Source of the DNA: Ignavibacteriales bacterium
Lineage (GTDB): Bacteria; Bacteroidota; Ignavibacteria; Ignavibacteriales; Ignavibacteriaceae
Assembly (NCBI GenBank): GCA_003538625.1
Contig: DPRR01000006.1
Location: 124,001 to 188,000, forward strand
DNA length: 64,000 nt
Reading direction: 5' to 3'
Made by a program: the position numbers and the translations under genes. Shown in pieces: positions 35,373-43,702 of the stretch (position 1 is its first letter; every line of letters begins with the position of its first letter). The notes under the pieces are model-generated. The model had not been told where the DNA came from. It saw only the letters and a list, made by a program, of their open reading frames with translations, and made no database searches.

Positions 35373-35909
35373 TTATTTTTCTATCTCAGCTTGAACAAAA
35401 TCAATTTCGACAGGAGTTTTTCGTCCAAATATCGAAACCATTACTTTAATTTTCATTTTTTCTTCGTTTACTTCTTCAATCATCCCGGAGAAGTTATTGA
35501 ATGGACCATCAATAATTTTAACAAGATCGCCGCTTCTAAAAATGGTTTCCATTCTTTCGGTGTTACTATCCTGTGAAAGTCGCCCAACAATTCTTCTTAC
35601 TTCCTCAGGTTGAAGCGGGTTTGGATTATTACCAGTGCCTAAAAATCCCATAACAGATTGAGTACTTAAAATAAAGTCCTTAACCTGATTATCGAGATCA
35701 GCATTAACTAAAATATACCCTGGAAAGAAATTTTTAGTTTTGCTTTTTTTCTTTCCATCTTTAACCTCAAACACTTTTTCCATCGGGACCAAAATTTCAA
35801 CAATTTTAGCTCTTAGATTTTCGTGATCTACCAGTCCTGCTTCAAGTAAAGTTTTTACTTTATTTTCATGACCGGAGAAAGTTCTAACTACATACCATCG
35901 GTTTTCCAT
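35373..35909 (-). CDS. nusG: Transcription elongation/antitermination factor NusG
   Basis: NusG bridges RNA polymerase to Rho or to the ribosome. The 178-residue product has the NGN domain (RWYVVRTFSGHENKVKTLLE, NFFPGYILVNADL) and the C-terminal KOW domain (GDLVKIIDGPFNNFSGMIEE). The order secE-nusG-rplK is conserved. Confidence 0.98.
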   Translation of the reverse strand: MENRWYVVRTFSGHENKVKTLLEAGLVDHENLRAKIVEILVPMEKVFEVKDGKKKSKTKNFFPGYILVNADLDNQVKDFILSTQSVMGFLGTGNNPNPLQPEEVRRIVGRLSQDSNTERMETIFRSGDLVKIIDGPFNNFSGMIEEVNEEKMKIKVMVSIFGRKTPVEIDFVQAEIEK

Positions 35910-35921
35910 TTAATTCTGCAC

Positions 35922-36104
35922 CTAAAATATCCCTTTGAAAGCTTGATTAATAATCATATCAATAACATAAGTAAATACTGCTAACACAATACAAACCACA
36001 ATAACAATCTTTGTTGATTCAAGTAATTCTTCCTTTGTTGGCCAAGTAACTTTTTTCATTTCTTTGAGAACATCTTGAAAGAATCCAATTATTTTATCCT
36101 TCAT
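35922..36104 (-). CDS. secE: Protein translocase subunit SecE
   Basis: The 60-residue single-pass form of SecE clamps SecY. An amphipathic cytoplasmic segment (VLKEMKKVTWPTKEELLEST) is followed by one transmembrane helix (VVCIVLAVFTYVIDMII). It lies between tRNA-Trp and nusG. Confidence 0.97.
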   Translation of the reverse strand: MKDKIIGFFQDVLKEMKKVTWPTKEELLESTKIVIVVCIVLAVFTYVIDMIINQAFKGIF

Positions 36105-36124
36105 ATTAACCTTTCAAATTTCAG

Positions 36125-36197
36125 CACGTCAGGAGGGACTCGAACCCCCAACCTGCGGTTTTGGAGACCGCTGCTCTACCAATTGAGCCACTGACGT
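36125..36197 (-). tRNA. tRNA-Trp (anticodon CCA)
   Basis: A 73-base cloverleaf with acceptor stem ACGTCAG paired to CTGACGT, D arm GGCTCAATTGGTAGAGC, anticodon loop with CCA, and T arm GGGGGTTCGAGTCCC. The discriminator is G, and the CCA tail is not encoded. It lies between rpmG and secE, a conserved position. Confidence 0.95.
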
Positions 36198-36202
36198 ATT
36201 AA

Positions 36203-36367
36203 TTATTTGGTTTCTTTAAATATTACGTGTTTTCTAGCAACGGGATCATATTTTTTATACTCAACGCGTGCTGGATGAGTTCTTTTATTCTTTGTGGTAG
36301 AATATCTGTAACCTGTACCAGCTGTGCTTTCCAAAACTATGATTTGTCTTATATTGCTTTTTGCCAT
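36203..36367 (-). CDS. rpmG: Large-subunit ribosomal protein bL33 (cysteine-free form)
   Basis: This 54-residue gene runs from ATG 36365-36367 to TAA 36203-36205. The product shows MAKSNIRQIIVLESTAGTGY, STTKNKRTHPARVEYKKYDP and ends VARKHVIFKETK, which matches bL33. It has no cysteines, so it is the zinc-independent form. It lies between tRNA-Thr and tRNA-Trp, as rpmG often does next to secE-nusG. Confidence 0.93.
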   Translation of the reverse strand: MAKSNIRQIIVLESTAGTGYRYSTTKNKRTHPARVEYKKYDPVARKHVIFKETK

Positions 36368-36403
36368 TTCTTTTCCTTAAAACTATTCAAACCTTTTCTA
36401 TTG

Positions 36404-36476
36404 AGCTGACGACCGGGATTGAACCGGTGACCTCATCCTTACCAAGGATGTGCTCTACCAACTGAGCTACGTCAGC
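36404..36476 (-). tRNA. tRNA-Thr (anticodon GGT)
   Basis: A 73-base cloverleaf with acceptor GCTGACG/CGTCAGC, D arm AGCTCAGTTGGTAGAGC, anticodon loop TTGGTAA giving GGT, and T arm CCGGTTCAATCCCGG. CCA is not encoded. It lies between tRNA-Gly and rpmG. Confidence 0.95.
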
Positions 36477-36535
36477 GGAGTGTGATAACAAATAACATTT
36501 AGAACTTAACTATAATATTTTCTTCGTCATCTAAG

Positions 36536-36609
36536 AGCGGGAGACGGGATTCGAACCCGCGACCAACAGCTTGGAAGGCTGTGACTCTAGCCAACTGAGT
36601 TACTCCCGC
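36536..36609 (-). tRNA. tRNA-Gly (anticodon TCC)
   Basis: A 74-base cloverleaf with acceptor GCGGGAG/CTCCCGC, anticodon loop CTTCCAA giving TCC, and T arm GCGGGTTCGAATCCCGT. CCA is not encoded. It lies between tRNA-Tyr and tRNA-Thr. Confidence 0.95.
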
Positions 36610-36673
36610 ATTTTTATAATAAAGCCTTTAGAGCAAAAAAGTTTCTAAAAGAAACTTATTTAAAAACTGTTTG

Positions 36674-36757
36674 TGGGCGGCGAGGGATTCGAACCCCCAA
36701 AGGCGCATGCCAACGGATTTACAGTCCGCCCCGGCTCTCCAACTCCGGCGTCCGCCC
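36674..36757 (-). tRNA. tRNA-Tyr (anticodon GTA)
   Basis: An 84-base class II tRNA with a long variable arm, anticodon loop CTGTAAA giving GTA, D stem CCGG/CCGG and T arm GGGGGTTCGAATCCCTC. The acceptor GGGCGGA pairs with GCCGCCC except for an A-G mismatch at the innermost pair, and position 8 reads C instead of the near-universal T. The discriminator is A as expected for Tyr. It is the first gene of the cluster, about 24 bases after the predicted start site. Confidence 0.9.
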
Positions 36758-36787
36758 AGAATAATGCTAAAATAAAAGCGAGCGACA

Positions 36788-36816
36788 AATATATTTTTAT
36801 TCAATCAAAAATGCAA
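36788..36816 (-). promoter_or_regulatory. Predicted sigma-70 promoter of the tRNA-rpmG-secE-nusG-rpl cluster
   Basis: On the minus strand the -35 TTGCAT (36811-36816) and the -10 TATATT (36788-36793, continuing as TATATTTG) are 17 bases apart. The predicted start is near 36781, followed by a GC-containing TCGCTCGC stretch, 24 bases before tRNA-Tyr. Confidence 0.75.
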
Positions 36817-37368
36817 ATAAGTTGTCCCGCTTAAGTACATTCAACTATTTGTGTATTCGGAAATTTGGTAATTATTACCGATTGCTATTTCACCTGGAAA
36901 TAATAATGCCTTACTGAAATTTGATCTTATAATATTTCTCATAAAATGATCTAGAGTAAACGGCAGATTCAAGAATTATTTGTCAAGTAAATAATAACTA
37001 CTCTTAAATCAAACTAAATAGTTAACAATTATCAATTAAGGAATAAGTCATGAAGAATTGATTGAGATTGCTTCTGCAATTTGATTTTAGGTCAAGTACA
37101 ACTAAGATTTAATTTATAATTGATCTCTAATAAATCATGTATTACAAAAACAAAAAACAATTTTTATCAAATGTATTCTTTCTCCTCTGTACTCCTATCT
37201 TTTTAATTTTACGAAAAATAAGATTTGAAGTGGTTAATTATTAAATCGAAGATTGAACTGAATTTTACCTTCAATTGATATCAACAGTTTAATAATAATA
37301 GAAAATCATGCTCTACAACTTTAAGTAGATATACTGTTTTATTACTAAAGCTTAGCTTTGCTTTTACT
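36817..37368. other. Gene-free AT-rich region between the ComM-like gene and the tRNA operon
   Basis: About 550 bases with no convincing coding frame on either strand. It contains the 17 bp palindromic motif at 36867-36883 close to the tRNA promoter. Near 37350 there is a weak hairpin with AAAGC arms that could end transcription from the ComM-like gene. I see no tRNA, riboswitch or repeat in the rest; many A/T runs could act as upstream promoter elements. Confidence 0.5.
36867..36883. promoter_or_regulatory. 17 bp motif upstream of the tRNA operon promoter
   Basis: The plus-strand word GGTAATTATTACCGATT begins with a perfect 13 bp palindrome (GGTAAT-T-ATTACC). It lies 50 bases upstream of the -35 box and matches 15 of 17 bases of the word at 24951-24967, upstream of the rpsL promoter. 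A protein-binding site is the simplest reading; no factor can be named. Confidence 0.35.
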
Positions 37369-38907
37369 TTAATGTTTCCACAATTCTCTATCAAGACTTC
37401 GATATTGAATAGCTTCACTGATGTGCTGCGACAGTATGTTTGATGCGTTTTCCAAATCAGCAATAGTTCTACTGACTTTTAAAATTCTATCATAGGCCCT
37501 TGCAGAAAGACCTAACTTAGTCATAGCCATTTTTAATAATTCTTCACCCTGCTCGTCTAATTTGCAAAATGTTCTTACTTCTTTAGCACCCATATCTCCA
37601 TTGTTAAAAACATTTTTATGCTCCTTGAACCTTTGTAATTGAACATTACGGGCAGCTAATACACGATTTCTAATTTCTTCGGATTTCTCTCCGGATGTTT
37701 TTGACGAAAGTTCTTTGTATTTAACAGCAGGCACTTCAATATGAATATCTATTCTGTCTAACAAAGGTCCTGAAATTTTTGCCATGTATCTTTGAATTTG
37801 CGGTGGTGCACAAGTGCACTCCTTATTCGGGTCTGTATAAAATCCGCATGGACAGGGGTTCATTGCAGCTGCAAGCATAAAATTAGCTGGAAATTCTAAA
37901 GACAATTTTGAGCGACTTACAGTTACTCTTGCATCCTCTAGTGGTTGACGTAAAACTTCTAAAACATTTTTTTTGAACTCCGGAAGTTCATCCAAAAACA
38001 AAACTCCAAAATGTGCAAAAGAAACTTCTCCAGGTTTTGGAAACGAGCCGCCTCCGACTAGTGCTGCATCAGAAACTGTGTGGTGTGGACTTCTAAATGG
38101 TCTTTCTGTTATTATAGCTTTATGCTTCGGAAGTATACCGGCAATCGAATGAATTTTTGTTGTTTCTAAGGCCTCATCAAAAGTTAATGGAGGCAATATT
38201 GATGGTAGTCTTTTAGCCAGCATCGTTTTCCCGGAACCGGGAGGACCAATCATCAGAATATTGTGTGCACCTGCTGCAGCAACCTCTAATGCCCGTTTAA
38301 CATTTTCCTGCCCCTTTACATCAGAGAAATCTAGATGATAAGAATTAATTGATGAAAACAAATCATTTTTATCTGTAAATACTTTTTCAGGATTTGTTTC
38401 TTCGTTTAGAAATGCAATAACTTCAGTTAAACTTTCGAATCCAAAAACATCAATTCCATCAACAATTGCAGCCTCATTAGCTGATTCTTTAGGAAGAATA
38501 ATTCGTTTGATTTCTTTCTTCCTTGCTTCAACAGCAATCGGCAATGCGCCTTTGATGTGTCGTAATGTTCCATCCAATGAAAGTTCTCCAAGAAAGATTG
38601 AGTCGGAGAGAAATTTACTTGAGACCAATTCTTCTGCCGCAAGTATCCCTATAGCTATCGCAAGATCGAAAGAACTTCCTTCTTTTTTAATATCGGCAGG
38701 CGCAAGATTAATGGTGAATTTTTTAAGCGGGAATTTTATATCAGAATTTTTTATTGCAGCAATTACTCTTTCACGACTTTCTCTGACTGCATTATCAGGT
38801 AACCCTACTATTATAAATCCAGGAATTTGTTTTTCAACATGCGTTTCAACTTCAACCAGGTACGCATCAATTCCATAAGTGGCACTTGTTAGTGTTTTAG
38901 ATAACAT
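37369..38907 (-). CDS. comM: YifB/ComM-family Mg-chelatase-like AAA+ ATPase
   Basis: The product is a 512-residue AAA+ protein of the family whose Vibrio and Haemophilus member ComM is a helicase promoting branch migration during natural transformation. The N-terminal Lon-protease-like S5 domain (IPGFIIVGLPDNAVRESRER), Walker A (MIGPPGSGKTMLAKRLPS), Walker B (VLFLDELPEF) and a cysteine cluster (NPCPCGFY, CTC) are present, followed by the C-terminal sensor domain. I chose the start at 38905-38907 (MLSKTLTSATYGIDAYLVEV), the usual family start. A longer frame to 38961 would run into a hairpin and add no conserved residues. The cellular role here is inferred. Confidence 0.9.
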   Translation of the reverse strand: MLSKTLTSATYGIDAYLVEVETHVEKQIPGFIIVGLPDNAVRESRERVIAAIKNSDIKFPLKKFTINLAPADIKKEGSSFDLAIAIGILAAEELVSSKFLSDSIFLGELSLDGTLRHIKGALPIAVEARKKEIKRIILPKESANEAAIVDGIDVFGFESLTEVIAFLNEETNPEKVFTDKNDLFSSINSYHLDFSDVKGQENVKRALEVAAAGAHNILMIGPPGSGKTMLAKRLPSILPPLTFDEALETTKIHSIAGILPKHKAIITERPFRSPHHTVSDAALVGGGSFPKPGEVSFAHFGVLFLDELPEFKKNVLEVLRQPLEDARVTVSRSKLSLEFPANFMLAAAMNPCPCGFYTDPNKECTCAPPQIQRYMAKISGPLLDRIDIHIEVPAVKYKELSSKTSGEKSEEIRNRVLAARNVQLQRFKEHKNVFNNGDMGAKEVRTFCKLDEQGEELLKMAMTKLGLSARAYDRILKVSRTIADLENASNILSQHISEAIQYRSLDRELWKH

Positions 38908-38942
38908 TTTTAATCCAGAAAAATATTTGGATTTAGTTATTA

Positions 38943-38966
38943 AAATAATGAGGTGAGCCATTCACC
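38943..38966 (-). terminator. Possible terminator after nuoI
   Basis: On the minus strand GGTGA-ATGGC-TCACC forms a short hairpin about 45 bases after the nuoI stop, followed by a T-rich stretch (CATTATTTTA). The stem is short, so termination may be weak. It lies upstream of the chosen comM start. Confidence 0.4.
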
Positions 38967-39011
38967 CCAATTCAATATTGCAAAATCTCTTACTAAAATA
39001 ATTAGAATTAA

Positions 39012-39521
39012 TTATCGGTACTGTCTTAAAAAATCAATTTTGTCTTGCAACTGATTAAGGGGTGTTAATAATTTGTCTTTGCCATAAATTGCATCTTCTC
39101 TTTTTGAAAAAGCCAACTCATAGTCTTTACTCATAACAATCGCTTCTTCCGGGCATACTTCTTCACAGAATCCACAAAAAATACATCGAAGCATATTGAT
39201 CTCAAATTTTTCAGGATATCTTTCCTTTTCTCTGTCAGTCTCAGCCGCCTGAATTTCTATTGCTAACGCAGGACATACTCTTGAGCATAAACCGCAAGCC
39301 ACACATCTTTCTTCTCCATTATTTTCCTGAACAAGCACAGGTCTACCCCGATATGAACCGGAAGGAATAAATTTTTCTTCGGGATATTCCATCGTATATT
39401 TTGGTTTGAACATTGTTCGAAGTGTAAGTGATAATCCTTTTACAATTTCAGGAATATAAATTTTCTCACCAAACGATAAATCTTTAATCCTCTTTTTCGG
39501 AGGTATATTATTATCTGACAT
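39012..39521 (-). CDS. nuoI: NADH-quinone oxidoreductase subunit I
   Basis: NuoI carries the two 4Fe-4S clusters (N6a and N6b) that link the peripheral arm of complex I to the quinone site. Both ferredoxin motifs are complete: CVACGLCSRVCP and CIFCGFCEEVCP. The ATG at 39519-39521, preceded by GGAG, gives 169 residues; a TTG one codon earlier is less likely. It follows nuoH by about 50 bases. The membrane-arm genes nuoJ-N that usually come next are not here. Confidence 0.93.
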   Translation of the reverse strand: MSDNNIPPKKRIKDLSFGEKIYIPEIVKGLSLTLRTMFKPKYTMEYPEEKFIPSGSYRGRPVLVQENNGEERCVACGLCSRVCPALAIEIQAAETDREKERYPEKFEINMLRCIFCGFCEEVCPEEAIVMSKDYELAFSKREDAIYGKDKLLTPLNQLQDKIDFLRQYR

Positions 39522-39573
39522 CAAAACTCCTATTAATATTTTCTTTCTTTATTCACTGGTAAACAATATTAAA

Positions 39574-40629
39574 TTATAATTTAAAGATCATTATTAAAAT
39601 TGCAACCCAAATTATATTAAGCAACGATAACGGGAACATTACCTTCCAGCCTAAATTCATCAATTGATCATATCTGAATCTTGGAATGCTCCATCTAACC
39701 CAGATGAAGAAAAATAACAATGCTCCAACTTTTATAAAAAACCCTGCAACTTGTAAAGCTACAACTAAACCGGATGAAAGACCTAAAGTTTCTATATAAG
39801 GAATTTGCCATCCGCCCAGGTAAAGTGTAACGATCAATGTACTAGCTATTAACATGTTTGCGTATTCTGCCAGGAAGAATGCTGCAAACTTCATACTGCT
39901 GTATTCCGTGTGATAACCGCCGACCAGTTCAGGTTCAGCTTCGGGTAAATCAAATGGTAAGCGATTGGTTTCCGCAAATGATGAAACAAGAAAAGTTATA
40001 AATCCAATTGGTTGAACTATTGCATTCCACATCCATCCTGACTGCGATTCTACGATGGCCATTGGTCGTAATGATTCTGATAGCAGTATCACGCCGCCTA
40101 CAGAAAATCCCATCGAAATTTCATAAGATATCATTTGAGCAGAAGATCGTATTCCGCCTAGTAATGAATATTTACTTCCTGATGACCATCCCGCAAATGT
40201 AATTGCGTATACACCAAGCGATGTAAGAGCAAGTACATACAAGATCCCGATATTTACATCTGCAATAACCATCGGTATTTGATAGCCTGCAATTGTTATT
40301 CCGGGTCCAATTGGAATTACAGCATAAGTTGTAAAGGCAACAAATAATGCTATGATTGGTGCAAGTGTATGAACAGTTTTGTTTGCATTATCAGGTACGA
40401 TATCTTCTTTTAATAAAAGTTTGAAAACATCTGCAAATGACTGTAGCGCACCTTTCCAGCCAACACGATTTGGTCCTAGCCGGTTTTGTGCCCAGGCACT
40501 TATTTTTCTTTCAAAGTAAACAAGATAAGCCGCAGTTAATAACATCAACACAAGTACGATAACAATTCTTATCAATAAAAAATTGTAAAAACTTATGATT
40601 GACCACAAAATATTCCAGATTGCTTCCAT
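39574..40629 (-). CDS. nuoH: NADH-quinone oxidoreductase subunit H
   Basis: NuoH is the membrane subunit that forms much of the quinone-binding chamber of complex I. The 351-residue protein has about eight hydrophobic segments. Family motifs include ERKISAWAQNRLGPNRVGW near the N-terminus and the acidic loop ETNRLPFDLPEAEPELVGGY, and RWSIPRFRYDQLMNLGWK lies near the end. It lies between nuoG and nuoI. Confidence 0.95.
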   Translation of the reverse strand: MEAIWNILWSIISFYNFLLIRIVIVLVLMLLTAAYLVYFERKISAWAQNRLGPNRVGWKGALQSFADVFKLLLKEDIVPDNANKTVHTLAPIIALFVAFTTYAVIPIGPGITIAGYQIPMVIADVNIGILYVLALTSLGVYAITFAGWSSGSKYSLLGGIRSSAQMISYEISMGFSVGGVILLSESLRPMAIVESQSGWMWNAIVQPIGFITFLVSSFAETNRLPFDLPEAEPELVGGYHTEYSSMKFAAFFLAEYANMLIASTLIVTLYLGGWQIPYIETLGLSSGLVVALQVAGFFIKVGALLFFFIWVRWSIPRFRYDQLMNLGWKVMFPLSLLNIIWVAILIMIFKL

Positions 40630-40650
40630 TAATTATTAATTCCTTATAGC

Positions 40651-42336
40651 CTAAATTTTTACAGTAGATTTTGAATTTACTGACTTTAATTGTGCCCCTG
40701 CTTCTCCGAGCACATCATAATCCAAACCTTTAAATCCTTCTATCGAATTTGAAATATCATAAAAAACTTCTTCAGCCATGTTATATTTTAATTTTTGACC
40801 TAAAGCTGAAGCTAATCCAACTAAAATTTTCCAGCTTGATCTCGCATCAAAGTGTTTACCTTGTGCCCATCGATCGTACTTAGTTCCAAACTTATCTAAA
40901 CGGCTCATCGACATTCCTTCTAAAGCTCTGTCAACATCAAGCGTTGCAACTGCTGGTCGGATTCTCTGAACTCTGCCTGCAAAGTTTACAAATGTTCCAT
41001 TCTTTTCTGCATATGTAGCGGCGGGAAAAACTATATCTGCTACTGCAGATGTTTTATTAAAGTTTGATGCACTAATAATTAATAAATCCAGTTTAGAAAA
41101 TATACTCTCAAATTCAGGAGAATCATTAAGAATATCATCTTCCAAAATAATCAGTGCTTTAATTTTCCCTTCGCGTATTGCTTTGATAATTCCATTATAA
41201 TCAAGTCCGCTCTTTGATGGCAGGACTCCTGCTAATTCAGCTCCTTTTGAATTTGGAGTAACATCTTCATTTTTTAAAATATCATCACCAAATGCCGGAT
41301 TAATATGGCGGGCAAAATCCAGATTGCCTGTACCAATAACTGATTTAGCAAACCTGGCAGCAATAAAATTATCTTCTACAGTTGCGTAGGCTGATCCGAG
41401 AATTGCAATTTCATCTTTACTAAAAGATTTTAATTGTGATGCTGCTTTTGCATAGGCTTCATCCCATCCAACTTTAATCAAGCTGCCATCAACTCTAATA
41501 TGCGGACCATCGACTCGATCACCAGCGTTTATAAACTTAAAGGTATTCAATCTTCCGTGATCGCACATCCAGTAACTATTAACTTGTTCATTATATCGTG
41601 GAACTAATCTAAGAACTTCATTATTTCTCGTCCAAACTTCAATATTACATCCGCGTGCACAACCATTACAAATGGTATTTGTGTAAGCCATATCCCATAC
41701 ACGTGCTTTAAATCTGAAATCACGGTTTGTTAATGCTCCAACGGGACAAATATCTACAACATTCATTGAGTATGGATTATCAAGTTGTTCGCCCGGATAT
41801 GTGGTAATTGTAACTCTGTCGCCTCTCTTTACAAAAGTCAGTTCAGGATCTTTTGCAATTTCATCACAAAAACGGATACAGCGCGAGCATGATATACACC
41901 GTTCTCCATCAAACATAACATTTGGGCCAAGTTCAACTCGTTTATCTTTATGAACTTTTTCTTCAACAAATCTGCTTTCTCCTGTACCGTGCTGATAAGC
42001 ATAATCCTGAAGTTTACACTCGCCTGCCTCATCACAAATGGGGCAATCAAGCGGATGATTGATAAGGAAAAATTCCATAACTGCATTGCGTGCAGAAATT
42101 GCTTTATCAGAATCCATACGTACAACCATTCCCTCTGCGGCAACAGTTGAACAAGCGATTACAAGCTTCGGCATTTTTTCAACTTCAACCAAACACATTC
42201 TGCAATTACCTGAAACAGATAATTTGGGATGCCAGCAGAAATGTGGAATTTCAATTCCATTATCTCTGGCGGCTTCAATGATGGTTTGACCTGGTTTGAA
42301 CTCTATATCTTTTCCATCAATATTAAATTTGGACAT
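40651..42336 (-). CDS. nuoG: NADH-quinone oxidoreductase subunit G (short form)
   Basis: NuoG passes electrons through several iron-sulfur clusters in the peripheral arm. The 2Fe-2S ligands are C34, C45, C48 and C62. The His-Cys cluster region (HPLDCPICDEAGECKLQDY) and the two 4Fe-4S sets (CISCSRCIRFC with CPVGAL, and the N7-like CNGCARGC) follow. The C-terminal molybdopterin-type fold is present but abbreviated, so the protein has 561 residues compared with about 900 in E. coli. It is the first nuo gene here, after the M16 peptidase gene. NuoE and NuoF must be encoded elsewhere if a full complex I is made. Confidence 0.9.
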   Translation of the reverse strand: MSKFNIDGKDIEFKPGQTIIEAARDNGIEIPHFCWHPKLSVSGNCRMCLVEVEKMPKLVIACSTVAAEGMVVRMDSDKAISARNAVMEFFLINHPLDCPICDEAGECKLQDYAYQHGTGESRFVEEKVHKDKRVELGPNVMFDGERCISCSRCIRFCDEIAKDPELTFVKRGDRVTITTYPGEQLDNPYSMNVVDICPVGALTNRDFRFKARVWDMAYTNTICNGCARGCNIEVWTRNNEVLRLVPRYNEQVNSYWMCDHGRLNTFKFINAGDRVDGPHIRVDGSLIKVGWDEAYAKAASQLKSFSKDEIAILGSAYATVEDNFIAARFAKSVIGTGNLDFARHINPAFGDDILKNEDVTPNSKGAELAGVLPSKSGLDYNGIIKAIREGKIKALIILEDDILNDSPEFESIFSKLDLLIISASNFNKTSAVADIVFPAATYAEKNGTFVNFAGRVQRIRPAVATLDVDRALEGMSMSRLDKFGTKYDRWAQGKHFDARSSWKILVGLASALGQKLKYNMAEEVFYDISNSIEGFKGLDYDVLGEAGAQLKSVNSKSTVKI

Positions 42337-42364
42337 AATCTACTCTGGATTTTTAACTTAAAAC

Positions 42365-43615
42365 TTAAGCTGCTTTTTTTATTGAATTATCTTTTGAACA
42401 AATAATTATTTTACTGAGTGTTGATTCATTTAAAACTTCTTTGGATAACTTCTGGATATCTTCTGAGGTAACTGAATCAATCTTAACCAATATATCTTCA
42501 ATCGGAACAATCTTTCCATAATGCAAAAGTGAATTTGCTAATCGAATCATCCTGTTAGTTGTACTTTCAAGGCTCATTAGAGTGTTGCCTTTGATGTACT
42601 CTTTAACACGTTTTAATTCTTTTGGTTTTACTTCAATATTTCTCAACTTACTAAATTCACGATGAACAATTTCATTTACTTTTCCTGCTTGCTTATCATT
42701 CGTAGAATAATAAACTCCAAACGCAGAAACATCTAAATAAGAATTCAAGAAAGTATTTATTTGATAAGTCATTCCAAGTTTTTCTCTAACTGCCTGAAAC
42801 AATCTTGAAGAACTTCCATCACCGAGTAAAGTTGAAAGTACTTTTAATTTGTGTCTTCTCGGATCATTAAATCCGTAAGTTGTTCTGCCAATGATTGAAT
42901 GAACCTGTTGTATTTCTTTCTCAATAAATACTTCACTAACAATTTGTTTAACAAAGGTTTTTCTTTTTTGGTTTGATGTTGATCGTTTGCCTTTAAAATA
43001 TTTTTCAGCAAGTGCTACTGCTTCTTCATGATGAATTGCTCCTGAAACAGAAATTAATAAATTATCCAAACGATAATTTGCTTTATGAAACTGATGAAGA
43101 ATATTTGAGTTGTAAGAAAGGATATTTTTTTCAGTTCCGATAATCGGATAACTTAAACTGTGTCCATTAAAAATAGATTCTTCAAACTTATCAAATATAA
43201 GTTCTTCCGGGTTATCATCGATATCTTTTAGCTCATCAATTACAACGCCTGCTTCTTTTTTGATATGTGAATCTTTAAATGAAGGATTTTGAATCATATC
43301 TGAAAGAACAACAAAAGTTTTCTTAAAATTTTCAGACAAACCTCTGCCGTAATAACAAGTTTGTTCTTTTGAAGTGAAAGCGTTTAAGTATCCTCCGTAA
43401 GATTCAATTTCATCAGAAATTTGTTTTGCTGACCGTGTTTTGGTTCCCTTAAACAGCATATGTTCAATGAAATGTGAAATTCCATTATTGCGTAAATTTT
43501 CATCGCGCGCACCAATATTAAACCAAAATCCAAGCGAAAATGATTTTAAATAAGGAATGAATTCCGATATAATCTTTACACCGTTTGAAAGCGTCGTTAC
43601 TTTACAATTGTCCAC
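42365..43615 (-). CDS. M16-family zinc metallopeptidase (processing-peptidase-like)
   Basis: The 416-residue protein has the inverted zinc motif HFIEH (H48, E51, H52) and the third ligand E128 in VVIDELKD, with the 75-residue spacing of the family, so it should be catalytically active. The two halves each adopt the M16 fold, giving a single-chain subunit that probably dimerises. There is no signal peptide. The start is GTG (43613-43615). The gene is promoter-proximal to nuoG by 28 bases; whether the peptidase has any role with complex I is unknown. A promoter inside the 36 bp repeat lies just upstream. Confidence 0.85.
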   Translation of the reverse strand: MDNCKVTTLSNGVKIISEFIPYLKSFSLGFWFNIGARDENLRNNGISHFIEHMLFKGTKTRSAKQISDEIESYGGYLNAFTSKEQTCYYGRGLSENFKKTFVVLSDMIQNPSFKDSHIKKEAGVVIDELKDIDDNPEELIFDKFEESIFNGHSLSYPIIGTEKNILSYNSNILHQFHKANYRLDNLLISVSGAIHHEEAVALAEKYFKGKRSTSNQKRKTFVKQIVSEVFIEKEIQQVHSIIGRTTYGFNDPRRHKLKVLSTLLGDGSSSRLFQAVREKLGMTYQINTFLNSYLDVSAFGVYYSTNDKQAGKVNEIVHREFSKLRNIEVKPKELKRVKEYIKGNTLMSLESTTNRMIRLANSLLHYGKIVPIEDILVKIDSVTSEDIQKLSKEVLNESTLSKIIICSKDNSIKKAA

Positions 43616-43651
43616 AATTTCCGTCTATTAATAATGAATTAAATGAGTTTC

Positions 43652-43687
43652 AAATATAGATAAAGAGGTTTAGCCAATCAAGAAAAG
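43652..43687. repeat. 36 bp direct repeat, copy 1 (upstream of M16-nuoGHI)
   Basis: This 36 bp stretch matches 44832-44867 at 35 of 36 positions (the only difference is C at 43674 against T) in the same orientation, 1180 bp apart. The flanking bases do not match. The two copies bracket exactly the RhuM-family gene, its upstream leader and a palindromic element. Each copy contains a complete predicted promoter reading minus. Confidence 0.95.
43653..43681 (-). promoter_or_regulatory. Predicted sigma-70 promoter of the M16-nuoGHI operon (in repeat copy 1)
   Basis: On the minus strand -35 TTGATT (43676-43681), 17 bp spacer, -10 TATATT (43653-43658, continuing as TATATTTGAAA). The start would be about 30 bases before the GTG at 43615. 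The boxes match the other promoters in the window. Confidence 0.7.
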
Positions 43688-43702
43688 TATTTATAGAAAT
43701 CT

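Noticed and set aside
36817..37368. Riboswitch or small RNA in the long intergenic region
   Set aside because: I found no conserved riboswitch core and only weak, short hairpins.
37281..37463. 60-codon open frame overlapping the end of the ComM-like gene
   Set aside because: It is out of frame with the ComM-like gene, has no ribosome-binding site and runs into AT-rich non-coding sequence.
38908..38961. N-terminal extension of the ComM-like protein by 18 residues
   Set aside because: The family starts at the later methionine, and the extension would be read through the hairpin following nuoI.
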